From: Adiantum capillus-veneris | Lineage: Eukaryota; Streptophyta; Polypodiopsida; Polypodiales; Pteridaceae | Assembly: GCA_014529385.2 (NCBI GenBank) | Contig: CM043945.1 | Location: forward strand, 140,344,241 to 140,408,240 | Direction: 5' to 3' | DNA: 64,000 nt | Shown: positions 47,546-59,146 of the stretch, one piece after another | How positions within the stretch are numbered: position 1 is the stretch's first letter | Layout: each line of letters opens with the position of its first letter | The notes under the pieces: generated by a model | Databases searched by the model: none | What the model saw: only the letters and a program-made list of their open reading frames with translations | Told to the model about the DNA's origin: nothing | Position numbers and translations under genes: made by a program

Positions 47546-48410
47546 TGTCATAAAATCTAATATCTAACCAACCCAAATGATTTTCTCATATTAAACTATC
47601 ATTTAATGTGGAAGAATAAACGAGAGCAAGGGTTAAAATATAGACATGTGCCTATGGATCTATCTAAACACGGGTCCAAACAGGAGATGGTCTATCAAAG
47701 AGCAATGCTAATGGAGCTTAAAAGACCTTAGGGTTAGCTTCATTAAATACCTGCAATAGTTAGTGTGAAAAGCCTTGGACCTTAGGTAAGCTATGGCCGT
47801 GCTTGAGGTGGGAACACGACCCAAGCTTGAGGTGCTTGTCGTGCTTGCTGACTAAGGTGCTTGAGGTGCTTAATGACTAAGGTACTAAGGTGCTCCATGA
47901 CTAAGGTGCTTGAGGGATTAAGGTGTTCAAAAAGTCAAAGCACATCCCTACTCATGAGGGGGCAAGCCCTCTTTGTAGGAGCTAGAGAGAGAACACACAC
48001 ACCCTTGCACAAGGCAAGATTGGTACAAAGAAAGCAAATGGGACACTTGTCAAGCTCCTCTTCATGTTTCCCTCATAGTGTGCATAAAGCCTATTGGTTG
48101 GCCTCCCAAGGGGTCCAATGATAATTTAGTTAATTTAATGAATTGTTTATGCATTTATTAAGTCCTCTGTCTCAAAGGGAAAAAGGGGGACACTCGTCCC
48201 GGCTACCCTTGTTGCTTGATATGCACTAAACATGTGATTGGCCAAGCTTGAGGAGGTCCAATCAAGTGCAAGCTAGTGCTAGACGAGGGGGTCCACCAAA
48301 GCAAGGAGGGGGACTAGCTTGGGGGGTATACTCTCCCACACACACACACTCTCTCATTGTGTGAAGTGCAAAGTGCAAGAGCTCCTTCTCCTTCTCCAAG
48401 CTTGTAGAGA
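47546..48410 (+). repeat. 5' LTR of element D
   Basis: 865 bp. It contains a short minisatellite built from GACTAAGGTGCTTGAGGTGC (about 47830-47925). It matches 55533-56491. Confidence 0.85.
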
Positions 48411-49107
48411 GATTGAGAGCCTACACCAACACTCTTGGCTATGAGATGAAAATCCAATCAAGAGCCACGCTTCAATGCTTAAGCTTGCCATATTCCCCAT
48501 CTTCATTAAAATGCCATTATGTATGCTAAGCAAGAAGAGTGATGATAAGTGAGGAACTATTTCTTTCTCCTATGAATGTTTCTACTTCCTCTTCCCTATC
48601 CTCATTCCCCGCTAGCTCTCTCCACCTTTGAAGGTGTTTGAGGCCTTGGGAATGAGGCCGGGGATGGTTAATGCTTTATGTTATGCTCGTGATGCATGAA
48701 GCTTTCCATCTTCATTGCATCACCTAGGTCACAAGGAACACAAAGATTGTATTGTACTAAGTCTCTCTTGATGGGAGAATCTAGCCTATTGGAGGGGGGA
48801 CCGGCTCCACATAAATCTAGTCCTCAATTGTTGTCAAGTTCTCTAAACTCTCTCTCTTGCAAAAGTATTATTCATGCCAAGTTAATTAAGTACTATGGTT
48901 ATGTTGCTACCGCTAATTAAGTTCACCCTCTATGTGGTTTTTGAGGGTACCAAAGCACAAAGTAATCTATACATAAGTTTAATTAGCATAGCTGACAATA
49001 ACCAAGAGAGTAGAATGAACATTGATAACTTTGATTTTTTACATGAAGGTGCTAATGATGATGCCCCCATGTTTGTCAATTATCTTGTTACTAGGTCGTA
49101 GCAAGCT
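48411..49107 (+). other. Leader of element D
   Basis: Sequence between the LTR and gag. No standard tRNA-Met primer-binding site is recognisable, and no gene is supported. Confidence 0.5.
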
Positions 49108-50252
49108 ATGTGCAACCCTACTTTGCAAGCGAAAGTTACTCAACAACTTCGTGCTAATGGGATTTCCCTTCCTCTCCAAGAGGAGAGAGAGCTTAGGAGG
49201 CCTCTTGATGAGACCCACAAAAGAACACTCTCTCCCATGAGAGAGGAGGAATCCAAAGAACGAGAAAGAAGTGAATCCCTAAGTTCCTCTGGAGATGTGG
49301 CTCCACGAAGACGGCGGTCTAGACGATCGCCAACTCCTTCCAAGAGGAAACAGTCAATCCACAGTCCTTCTCCTCGTCACTCCAAAAGGAAAGAGAGGAA
49401 ACAAAGGAAGAAAAGGGTAAGAAAGAGGTCACCCTTTTCTCCTACTTCTTCACCTTCCTCCTCTTTCGGCGAAAGCAATAGTTATTCTCCTAGAGAATAC
49501 AAGAGGAAGGACATCGCAAATCTTACCCTGCATGGTGAAGGTCCCAAAAGCTCAAGAAGTTCAAAGAGGGAGAAAAGAGTATCTCTTTTCTCACCTATGA
49601 TGGAACCTTTGGTGTTACCGACAAAGTATTGGCTTTCATCCAGCAATTTGATACGGCCTTTGGAGACGAGGGCTTCATGGAATCCTCCAAGCTACACCAT
49701 GTAGCTATGCAGTTCCAAAAATCTGCTCGTTAATGGTGGGCTAGCCTTCGTGGCAATGTCGAAGCCCCAAAGACACTAAAAACTCTACGAGTTTCCATCA
49801 TGAAGCAATTCCTTACAAGCGATGCGAAGAAAAAAGTGCTTACCAAATGACGGAGTTTGAAGCTTCTCTCCCATGGAAAAGTTTTGGGATTTACATCTCA
49901 AGGCTACTATCTTTCAAAAGATAGACTTTGCCGAGAAAAAACAACAATTCTGTGTGGGATTACCTAAAGAGATGGCCGAGTACGTCAACTCCCAACGGCT
50001 TGGTTCTATGACTGAAGTAATCCACCACACTCTGGTTGCTTCGTGCATCAATTTCCAACAAGGGGCTAGAAGGAATGTCAAGCCCATGGAAAGTGATGCA
50101 AAGAGAAAAACCAATGCCCAAAATTCTTCCCAAGGCAATTCCAATAACAACAACAACAAAAATCGATCCAAGGAGAAGGGAGTTTACAAAGGTAAAAATA
50201 AACTCACTCTTAAAGAACTTGAAGCTTTTCGCAAAAGGACCACAAATGTTTA
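49108..50252 (+). pseudogene. Element D gag, with Arg/Ser-rich N-terminal part
   Basis: The frame from 49108 to 49704 includes a long Arg/Ser/Lys-rich low-complexity segment (PRRRRSRRSPTPSKRKQS and similar runs, about residues 60-140), unusual for a gag and reminiscent of RS domains. Frames then shift to a capsid-like end at 49873-50250 (MEKFWDLHLKATIFQKIDFA, ...) and an Asn-rich linker (NSNNNNNKN). Frameshifts near 49.6-49.87 kb break continuity. Confidence 0.65.
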
Positions 50253-51176
50253 AGTGTGGGGAGCAAAGACATGGCTATCATTCTTGTCCCAAGAGAAATG
50301 CACGCAATGAGACTCCTAGAGCTTCTACTATCAAAGCTCCAAAAGAAGATGCTCATTGCAAAGGATCACCTCTCTCTTATTCTTGGGGGAAGGTAAGGGA
50401 GCATGATGCCTTCATCTTGTTTGACCTTGACTCTACTCACAACTTCATGTCAACGGAGTTGGCCACGAAGTTGGGCATTCAAGCTTTTGAGATGGGAGAT
50501 ACTGTAACTGCCGATACAGTTTCAAGGGACAACAAGCCTCCGTATTTCCTTGATTGTGAAGTTGAGGCTTCATGTCCAAAGCTACGTTGACAAAGGAGAC
50601 TTTTTCATCTCTCCTCTCCAACATGAGGATGTGATCCTAGGGGCACCATAGTTCAACCGCATGGCTGCCAACATGAAGTTCCCTGAAAGCAAAATCTACT
50701 TCACCTACAGGGAAAAGAGCATGTATATAGATGCTAGTGAGTCTGGTTGTACTATACCACTTGTAAATCCTCTTGCTTTTGATAAATCAATGAAAAGCTC
50801 AGTTTCTAGGTACATAATTTTTGTCAAAGAGCCCTTAAAAGGTCCTAATGTTACATCAAATGTAAATGGTAGGAATCAAGAAGAGTTAAACTTGTCTAAT
50901 TTTCTAAATGGATTCCAAGATGTGTTCATCAATGATATCCCTATGGACTTACCTCGAAAACAAGGGAATGATGACCATTGAATTGAGCTCCTACCAGGAA
51001 GCTCACCGCCTAACAAGCCTCCTTGTCGAGTTTTCCAAGATCAACAAGAGGAGATCATGAGGCAAGTACAAGAATTGGTAGACAAAGGGATGGTGAGGCC
51101 TAGCTCCTCTCCCTTTTGTTCTCCAGTCCTTTTAGTGCAAAAGAAAGTGGTACATATCGCATCTGTGTCGACTATC
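50245..51176 (+). pseudogene. Element D zinc knuckle, protease and RT start
   Basis: A damaged CCHC knuckle (FKCGEQRHGYHSCP, first Cys lost) is followed by a retropepsin-like segment (FILFDLDSTHNFMSTELATK, about 50410-50470). After a stop at 50590 come the PR-RT linker and the RT N-terminus (GMVRPSSSPFCSPVLLVQKK, about 51090-51150). It is cut off inside the ICVDY motif at 51176 by the LTR of element B. A one-base deletion lies just before that point. Confidence 0.75.
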
Positions 51177-51514
51177 TGTAAGGACATGGGTCCTATGGGC
51201 AAGGCCACCGGCACGGCCGGACAGTGTGTACACTAGGGGGAGGCTATAAGATAGCACGGTTGGGTGGAGACTAGCACACACATTACCACCGCCCTTTCAC
51301 TAGTATCCGGGCTATTTTTGGGAGGAGGTGAAAAGCGGGTTGCATGTGCGTGCAACGTTCTACTTCTCTCGTACGTTCCGTAGACAACGACGTCTCCACT
51401 GTGCAGCAAAAAGAAGGCAGACATAGTTTTCTGTGCGAACAACGCGCGGACAGACACTGCGTCCGCCCCATCTACGCCCTCCATAGTGCATGGCTAAGGC
51501 GGGTGACCAAGGCA
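51177..51514 (+). repeat. LTR of element B (at least 338 bp)
   Basis: Starts TGTAAGGACATGGG. Homology to 4829-4495 ends at GACCAAGGCA, but the LTR may extend further, since the other copy was cut by deletion at that same hexamer. Confidence 0.7.
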
Positions 51515-52055
51515 AACTCAACCGGAAACTCGACGGCACCAAGGCTCCGAAGGCTTCCATTGGCACCGTTGGCTGCGCATGTAGGAAGACTCGCTTAACC
51601 CTTGCATGAAGGAGGGTTGAACCCACCCCATGAGGGTAAGAGGCAAACACTTTAAAATCGAGCTATTGACCCTTGTTGTGTATAAGAAGGAAAGATAGCA
51701 TACTTGTGTTGAAAGGAAAACTAGAAGGAAAGGGAAAGCTTCAAACTCCAAAGAAGTAGCTTCACCCCTTCTTTTCACTTCTTGGAGGAATTAAGGCAAG
51801 TTTTCCTCCAAAAATTCTTTTTTCCTCAAGGAGATAGCTTCAAAGTGAACAAAAGTCTTCACAAAAACGACTGGTTTTTGTGAAGAATCATCAAAGGTGT
51901 TCTTACAACGAACGACAAGTGAAGCACTCAAATTCCTGCAAGGCGAGGTTCGCATGCAACGCAAATAGCGGAACTTACAAAACACAAAGACTTCAATTTC
52001 TCAAGGTACAAGTTGTTGTTTTTTTTTCCTCTCTTTGCATTAGTGTGTGTTTACC
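51515..52055 (+). other. Element B leader or rest of LTR
   Basis: Untranslated sequence upstream of gag, with no gene. Confidence 0.5.
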
Positions 52056-52830
52056 ATGGCCAGTGAGGATATCCCACCTACACACACGTTTGATTTTGAG
52101 CACATAGATCAAAACAAGGGCACCATGGGTGCTGCTAACACTAATATGCATGATGATGATGATGATGATCTAGGAGATCATGGGCTTGTAGGTATGGCTT
52201 CTTTCAAGACTTCGGAACATTGCCAAAGCGTACTTGAAAGCAACCTCTCTGCACTCAATGCAAACGTTACCAATCTTACAGAATTACTTGTGAAATTTAT
52301 GAATTCACAGACGACTCAAGGAGCCACAAGTGGCACGGTTCAAGGGAACCAAGCTCGCACAACTCAAGGAGCCCACGTCTAGATAAATTCCAAAAGATAC
52401 GGGGTTTTAATAGGGATCTTGACAAAGACTATCGTCTTCATGTCAAGACCCAACATCCAAAAACTTTGGAAGAAGCCATCATTCATGCCCAAAGATATGA
52501 TGATGACCAAGAGAGGAAAGGAAATGTTCCCTACACTAAGACTAATATTGCTAAGAGCAATGTGGCTAAGAGCCAATGGCGAGGTAGATCTTCCACATGC
52601 TCCAAGAGGAATAAGAGACAATTTACCTCTCCATACCCACAAGAGGCTAAGAAGCCTAAGCACTCATGAGATACTCCATGTGGGTCTCTCAGCACTGTTG
52701 ATTTTGAGTGTGCAAAGAAACACAATTTGTGTTTTAGATGTCTTTCGGACCAACATAACAAGAAAGATTGTCCTCTTTTGCAAGGCAAAGAAAAGGCCAT
52801 GCACACGGTGCAACGCCTCACATTAGATTC
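52056..52830 (+). pseudogene. Element B gag
   Basis: The ATG at 52056 sits in an ACCATGG context and opens MASEDIPPTHTFDFEHIDQN, ending at a TAG near 52380. The gag C-terminus follows in another frame (PKTLEEAIIHAQRYDDDQE, about 52450-52510) with an intact CCHC knuckle, CFRCLSDQHNKKDC, at about 52728-52770. The capsid core expected between the two halves is missing, so this gag is deleted as well as frameshifted. Confidence 0.75.
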
Positions 52831-54289
52831 ATCTCCTAAATATTGTGATGTAGAGGTTCTTCCTATGGAAACGAAGCACAAGTGTTGTGTGCCTGCTTCA
52901 ATGTGGCAGCCCACCTTTGGCCCCCATGATTTGATTCGCATGCATGGCACTATTAACGGACAACGTGTTCATATTTTAGTGGATGATGGTGCAACTCATA
53001 ACTTCTTGAACTATAAGCTAGTCAAGAAATTGAAGCTTACACAGACTCCCTGCTCTCACAAGTATGTGGTGAAGCAGATGTTTGGGAATGATAAAGAAGT
53101 ATGGGACAAGGTAGTTCAAGGGGTTGAGCTTATTGTTCAAGACCATACCATGACCCTTGACTTCCAAGTTATGAACATGGACCGTGCTGATATAGTTTTA
53201 GGATGGGAGTGGCTGCATGGTTTAGGAAACACATTGCACACTAGTTATGAACACAACTCCTTATCCTTTATGGCCAATGGTAAACATGTGCTTTTTCTTG
53301 GTGAGAAAAATATATATCTGCACCTCTTATATGTACAACCGAGCTTTCTATTTTGCACACCAACAGGATACATGAGGTCGCTAAAGGGATCTTGATTTAA
53401 TAGATGAAGTCTTTTTGTGTTACTGCTTGTCTCCAAGTCTTGTGAATTCTCAAGAGCAAAGTGCGATGAATTCTAGTAATGGTATGCAAAGTGGAATGAA
53501 TTCTACTGATAAACAAAGTGTTAACAAATCTAACGAGCAAAGTGCTCTCAATTTTAATTCTATAGAGCAACGTGCAACTGTTGTAAAACAAACATTACAG
53601 GAATTACAAGATTCTCCATCCCGACATAACTCTAGTTTACTTTCTCCTTTTGCACGGCAAAAGCTGACTCACTTACTCACGGAGTATAGTGATGTGTTCT
53701 CAAGTGATTTATCACCGGGTTTACCCCCTACACGTGATGTGCAGCATGGCATACATGTCTTGCCAGGCACTAAACCAGTGAGTAAACCACCTTATCGTAT
53801 GAGTGCTAAAGAAGCCAAGGAGGTTGATAGTCAGTTGGCTGACTACCTCGCTCGTGGTTTCATTAGACCTAGCACTTCGCTTTGGGCATCACCAATTCTA
53901 TTGGTAAAAAAGAAGGTGGTACTATAAGCATGTGCGTAGATTATTGCGGATTAAATGTTATAACCATCAAGAACAAGTATCCTCTACCTTGAGTGGATGA
54001 GTTGTTTTATCAACTCCACGGGGCAAGATACTATACAAAGATAGATCTTCGTTCAAGATACCACCAGGTACGTATTCTACTGCAAGATATCTCCAAAACT
54101 GCCTTTAGAACACGGTTCGGGCATTTTGAATTTTTGTCTTATGTCTTTTGGTCTAACCAATGCTCCAGCTACATTTATGACACTCATGGATAGTGTCTTA
54201 CGTCCCTATCTTGGAAAATTTGTTGTGGTTTTCCTTGATGACATTTTCATTTACAGTAAGACTGAAGATGAACACATAGAATACTTAGA
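52831..54289 (+). pseudogene. Element B protease and reverse transcriptase
   Basis: The retropepsin domain contains HILVDDGATHNFLNYKLVKK (52968-53030) and ends near VLGWEWLHGL (53195-53225). A Ser/Asn-rich linker follows, then RT from about 53770 ([54 protein letters not shown]). Catalytic FLDDI with YSKTEDEH lies at about 54230-54270. Single-base lesions interrupt it at about 53915, 53990 and 54140. It is the same broad lineage as copies I and II but clearly diverged. Confidence 0.85.
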
Positions 54290-55175
54290 ATGACCAAGAA
54301 TTTTTGGAAAGGTCTCTTTGAAAATCTAGGTACAAGATTGAATTTCTCTTCGGCCTATCACCCACAAACGAATGGCCAAAGTGAGATAGCCAATCTTAAG
54401 ATACTCAATCTACTAAAGACTTATGTTACAGAAGTAGATCAATGCTCACAATGGGAAAAGTATCTATCCCTTGTAGAGTCTGCTCTGCGTACAATAATAC
54501 TGTCATACTTCTACGAGAAAAAAACCTTTTGAAATCAGTGAGGAAAGACCTAAAAGTCCCTTGCTACTCAAAGTACATGGGAAGATCTTCGTTGTCGATG
54601 AGTATAGCCGTGACCTACAAGAATATTTCCAAAAGATTAAGGAAGCTATATCCGTCTCTCAACAAATGCAAAAAGCTAATGCTGACAAGTACAGAAGGGC
54701 CTTAACGTTCAAAGAAAATGATTGGGTCTTACTTAAGTTTTCCAAGACTCGATTGAGGCAAACGATGGGCAAAAATCCTACAGGCCATCAAAAGTATTAT
54801 GCTAAACTAGCAAAAAGATACTATGGTCCTTCTCAAATCTGGAAGCCAATCAATGAGATGGATTGTCAACTCAAGTTGCCCAACCATTTCCTCATACACA
54901 ATGCTTTTCATTCGAGCCTACTTAAACCCTACAAAGGAGCCACCAAGCGAACCAATTATTGAAGACCCTCCTGAAATCGAAGACCAAGAAGAGGTGCTAC
55001 AACCCAAAGCTATCCTTCAGCATGAAGACAAGGTAGTACAACATGGTAAGATTATCCGATAGTATCTTATTAAGTTCAAAAATTATCCTTTTGAAGATGC
55101 TAGATGGATGCAAGGAATACAACTTAAGGATAGTATGAACCTTGTCAATGCTGACAATGCTATATTAGAGTAAGA
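54290..55175 (+). pseudogene. Element D integrase end and chromodomain-like tail
   Basis: It starts inside the integrase core (TKNFWKGLFENLGTRLNFSS, then YHPQTNGQSEI, 54290-54380). The C-terminal domain follows (NADKYRRALTFKENDWVLLK, YYGPSQIWKPI, HNAFHSSLLKPYKG) and a chromodomain-like end (LIKFKNYPFEDARWMQG, about 55070-55120). It differs from the integrases of copies I, II and IV, so I assign it to element D rather than B. Stops and frameshifts are present. Confidence 0.75.
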
Positions 55176-55532
55176 AAATGTACATGTTTCTTTTAAATGA
55201 TCAATGTTTTTGTCTTATAAGACTAATTCTCTTTTTATTGTGGAAAAATTTAAATAGTATGCATGCTTAGAATCATGTTTGTGATGACGACGTCTCTCAA
55301 ACACCAAGTAGAATTTGTCACTTTACTTTGGAAGAATGAAATGGACTAAAGAGCAGACATGCTTGCGGCAGCTAAGTCTCCCAAGCACCAAATCATATTA
55401 GTCATCCATCTTGGAATGATGTCGTAGGGTGAAAAGGGATCCTCTATCCACTAAGAAACATTGACTAATGACTAACGCTTTATCTCTTCTATCTCATAGT
55501 CGAGGACGATTATGATTTCAAGAGAGAGGTAA
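55176..55532 (+). other. Element D 3' untranslated part and polypurine tract
   Basis: Non-coding sequence ending in the purine-rich AAGAGAGAGGTAA just before the 3' LTR. Confidence 0.6.
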
Positions 55533-56491
55533 TGTCATAAAATCTAATATCTAACCAACCCAAATGCTTTTCTCATATTAAATTGATCATTTAATGTGGA
55601 AGAATAAACGGGAACAAGGATTAGAATATAGACATGTGCTTATCGATCTATCTCAACATGGGGCCAAGGTTAAAGGGGTCCAAACAGGAGATGGTCTATC
55701 AAAGAGCAATGCGAATGGAGCTTATAAGACCTTAGGGTTAGCATCATTAAAGACCTCCAATAGTTAGTGTGAAAGTCTTGGACCTTAGGTAAGCTAGGCA
55801 TGTGCTTGAGGTGGGAACCCGCCGGCCCAAGCTTGAGGTGCTTATCGTTCTTGGTGAATAAGGTGCTTGAGGTGCTTGTCATGCTTGCTGACTAAGGTGC
55901 TTGAGGTGCTTGTTGTGCTTGTTGACTAAGGTGCTTGAGGTGCTTAATGACTAAGGTAATAAGGTGCTCCATGACTAAGGTGCTTGATGGGTTAAGGTGT
56001 TCAAAAAGTCAAAGCACATCCCTACTCATGAGGGGGCGAGCCCTCTTTGTAGGAGCTAGAGAGAGAACACACACACCCTTACACAAGGCAAGCTTGGTAC
56101 AAAGAAAGAAAATAGGACCCTTGTTAAGCTCCTCTTGTGTTGCCTTCATAGTGTGCCTAAAGCCTATTGGTTGGCCTCCCAAGGGTCCAATGATAATTTA
56201 GTTAATTTAATTAATTGTTTATGCATTTATTAAGTCATGTCTCTCAGAGGGGAGAGGGGGACACCCGTCCCAAGGTTACCCTTGTTGCTTGATATACACT
56301 AAGCATGTGATTGGCCAAGCTTGAGGAGGTCCAATCAAGTGCAAGCTAGTGCTAGACGAGGGGTTCCACCAAAGCAAGGAGGGGGCTAGCTTGGGGGGTA
56401 TACTCTTCATCCCCCCCTCCACACACACACACACTCATTGTCTGAAGTGCAAAGTGCAAGAGCTCCTTCTCCTTCTCCAAGCTTGTAGAGA
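55533..56491 (+). repeat. 3' LTR of element D
   Basis: 959 bp. It is longer than the 5' LTR mainly because its GGTGCTTGAGGTGCTTG minisatellite (about 55800-55985) has extra units. Confidence 0.85.
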
Positions 56492-57384
56492 AGGTGATGT
56501 GAGATCCCCAACCAGCCTATACCAAGATTGGGATGGGATCCTTGATAGGTCTCTAGGCCTATTGAGAGTCAGAGTCTCTAAACAAAAAAAATCCAAGGAA
56601 TAGACCTTTACCTCGACAATGGCTTGGGTCTATAGCCCTAGAAGAAGACCTAGTCCTATGTCTCACAGTGAAAACGAGACAACCTATTAAAGGTCCAAAA
56701 CTATTTCAGCCCTATAACTTCAACAAGTTGGGATAAGGTATCCTCAACCAATGCTTTTTTCCCCCTAACATATGTGAGGGCACAGCTGCTTGTGGACTCC
56801 TCTTCCAAGTGAATAATTTTTCTAAACGTTTTTAGTGCGCGAGGATGGATAGTTATCTGACTAATCAGGTCCACTCGTCCATGATTGACAACCTTACTCA
56901 ATCCCCGCTTACCACCCCGCACCCACACATGATTCTTTTGTTTTCTAGTTACTATCACATCGTTTTAACACTTAAAACAATGGTTTCTTTGAACTTTCTG
57001 TCACAGTAATTCCTTCAATCAAGTATTAAAGACAGCATTGAAAAACATGCTTCTAGCAAACATACATCTTTAAACTTAAGACAGGGTATTGTCAATCAGA
57101 ACATTGTCCATAATAACCATGACCAGTACTCTTCTTGTCCCAAGACCACCTAAGGGTGAAAAACGACACCCATTCCTTGTTCACAATCCGGGGTGGATAA
57201 ACCCCCACCCAAGGTTCGGGGTGCCCATACACCAAACCAGTTGCCCACACAACCGGGCGGCTCCCCTAAGATAAAAAAATGGTATCCTAACTTATGTAGA
57301 AACATCAAGACATGACATGGAGTAGAAACTCATTGTTCATGGGGGTAACCGACTTATCCGTGGCTGTAAAGCCATCATTATTCA
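56492..57384 (-). other. Flanking sequence; possible RNase H scrap at 56701-56958
   Basis: One minus-strand frame (56958-56701) ends ALTYVRGKKALVEDTLSQL. This loosely resembles the end of gypsy RNase H (normally Y..GK.N.VADALSR). The match is short and I hold it lightly. Nothing else is recognised here. Confidence 0.3.
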
Positions 57385-57388
57385 TTAA

Positions 57389-58727
57389 CACTAGGTTGGT
57401 AATGGGACACTTTTATGTCCTGGGACACTTTTATGTCCTATTAAGTGACCATTTTCCTTGAATTATGTCAAGAGTTTCAAAATGGATTTTGGGGTGCTAT
57501 CTATCTAGAAAGTTGTCTCAGGAGCTGAAAAAAACTCGACATTTTTTTGGAATATCAATTCCATCTTTAACCTTGTCCTTGCACAACATTTCACAAACTA
57601 AACTGTGTGAAAAAACGGGTCCTATTTTTGGCTTTTTTCAAATTTTTGCAACTATACCACTCTAGAATTTATGTTTGTGAGTTCTATAATGCTAGAGAAC
57701 TATCTTTAGTAGTCATCAACATGTCCTGATGCTTCTAGGGAGAAATAAATGTTAAAGTTGTAAGTTATGACCAAATTACAAAAATTGTCAAATCCTGTTT
57801 TTTAGCCAATTATAGCTCTTCTATGATTTTTTTGGTGGCTTTCATGATATCCAAATGCAGTTTTGATTTTCTATGTCGCATATTGTAACATAAAGCTAAT
57901 ATTCCTTGAGTTTTGGGGCACCTAATACCCTATTTTTCATAGTAAACAACGATGATTGATTTTTTCAATTATAGAAGAAAACAAAACATTCTAGTATATC
58001 AATTATAGCTTTTTCAATATTGTTAGTTTCATGTGACAACTACATGCATTTTGTAGGTAGTAACCATATCTAGTCATAAGGATCAAATTTGGCTAGATAT
58101 TGAATAATTTCTATGGGATTCTACAACTCATAATGTTGAACCCAGATTTTTCATGTTTGCTGTATTTAGCACTTCATCTTTGTCCCCAAGATTCCCCTTG
58201 GTAAGAGATGTAATATTCTTTTGACATGCTCCATGGCTCCTTATGAACCTAAAGAACAATAGGGAACTAAGAAAACATGCATATATTATTTGTATTGGGC
58301 GTGGCTATAGAAACTTTGATGATAGGTTTGCAGAATGGTAAAAATTCAACTTTTTTGTACCTATTTCTTTTGGCAAAACAAAAAATAGTGAGTGAGAAGC
58401 AATCATATGTTCTGGTCACCAACCCATTGAAGTTAACTAGGGAATTTATCTCAAGTCCTACAAAAATCCCTAATCTTATTTTTATGCAACAAAACGTAAG
58501 AAATGACTGTTTTGATGAAAATGTACTGGTCGATCAACTTTGGAGGCTTGGTGTGACCAAAAGATGAGAAATTTTACAAGTTTCTTATTTTTTACATGTG
58601 TAGTAGGCCTTGAACTATAACCTCATGAAAGGATTTTACAAAATGAGTGGATCTACTATGGTTTTGGAGGTTTTTTTCAAAACCCTGAAAGGACACTTTT
58701 ATGTCCTGTTAGGTTACCAACCTAGTG
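57389..58727. mobile_element. piggyBac-like non-autonomous DNA transposon (TTAA)
   Basis: The ends are inverted repeats. The left begins CACTAGGTTGGTAA and the right, reverse-complemented, begins CACTAGGTTGGTAA as well. TTAA lies immediately outside on both sides (57385-57388 and 58728-58731). Close inside each end is GGACACTTTTATGTCC, itself an imperfect palindrome, twice on the left and once on the right. TTAA target duplication is the hallmark of the piggyBac superfamily. The 1.34-kb interior is AT-rich and encodes no transposase I can recognise (longest frame 96 codons at 58277-58567), so it must be non-autonomous. Confidence 0.7.
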
Positions 58728-58731
58728 TTAA

Positions 58732-58983
58732 AATATACCAAGGAGTCGGAGGTGTCTTGAGACAAGATGTCTTAAGGATGATCAATCATATCTTTCTTAA
58801 TTCAATCCAGTCTTAGTCCAAACAATTCTTTTTTAATTACAAACAATGCACGTTGGTTTCTTGGAAGTTACCTTCTGTATTCGACCAATTATTCCTTTTC
58901 TGATTCTTATTCACTCCTTACGTATGCAATGTTAACTTATAAAAGAACTTAAACTATTTTAAAGACTTAATTGAATAATAGAA
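58732..58983. other. Short interval, no gene
   Basis: Flank of the DNA transposon, lying in the gag/leader region of the minus-strand gypsy segment. Nothing is supported. Confidence 0.4.
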
Positions 58984-59146
58984 ACCCACCTGGGACTGAT
59001 CGACCATCTGCTGCTGCGCTGGTGCCTGAAGACTCTCCTCCGTAGGCCTACTACTCGGTTTCGTCGTCGTGCGACGCTGTAGTTCGTTTTGGAGCTACGT
59101 CCTCATCATCAGATGTAGGATTTGCTCGGGTCCTTTTGGGTGTCAT
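58984..59146 (-). pseudogene. Gypsy gag start, minus strand
   Basis: ATG at 59146-59144 begins MTPKRTRANPTSDDEDVAP and meets two stops after about 31 codons. Another frame continues QAPAQQQMVDQSQVG. It resembles the gag start MAP(I/V)KRTR...MVDQV at 32441 and 29945. It lies downstream of the leader and LTR at 61738-59147 on the same strand. Confidence 0.5.

Larger units (their letters stand above)
51177..54289 (+). mobile_element. Ty3/gypsy element B, nested, 3'-truncated
   Basis: It starts with an LTR (TGTAAGGACATGGG, matching 4495-4829 in inverse orientation) placed exactly within element D's RT. Leader, gag, CCHC knuckle, protease and RT follow on the plus strand. It stops after the RT catalytic region near 54289, where element D's integrase begins. 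B's own RNase H, integrase and 3' LTR are gone, as is D's RT remainder. One deletion can explain both losses. Confidence 0.75.
47546..56491 (+). mobile_element. Ty3/gypsy element D with both LTRs, host of nested element
   Basis: Direct repeats starting TGTCATAAAATCTAATATC lie at 47546-48410 and 55533-56491. Between them, on the plus strand, are gag (49.1-50.25 kb), protease, the first part of RT (to 51176), integrase (54.29-54.95 kb) and a chromodomain-like end (55.05-55.17 kb). A polypurine AAGAGAGAGGTAA precedes the 3' LTR. A second gypsy element is inserted at 51177, and the stretch between its RT and this element's integrase is deleted, so RNase H is missing. The far (U5) ends of the LTRs are uncertain because homology stops at TTGTAGAGA in both without a CA terminus. 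Confidence 0.85.
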
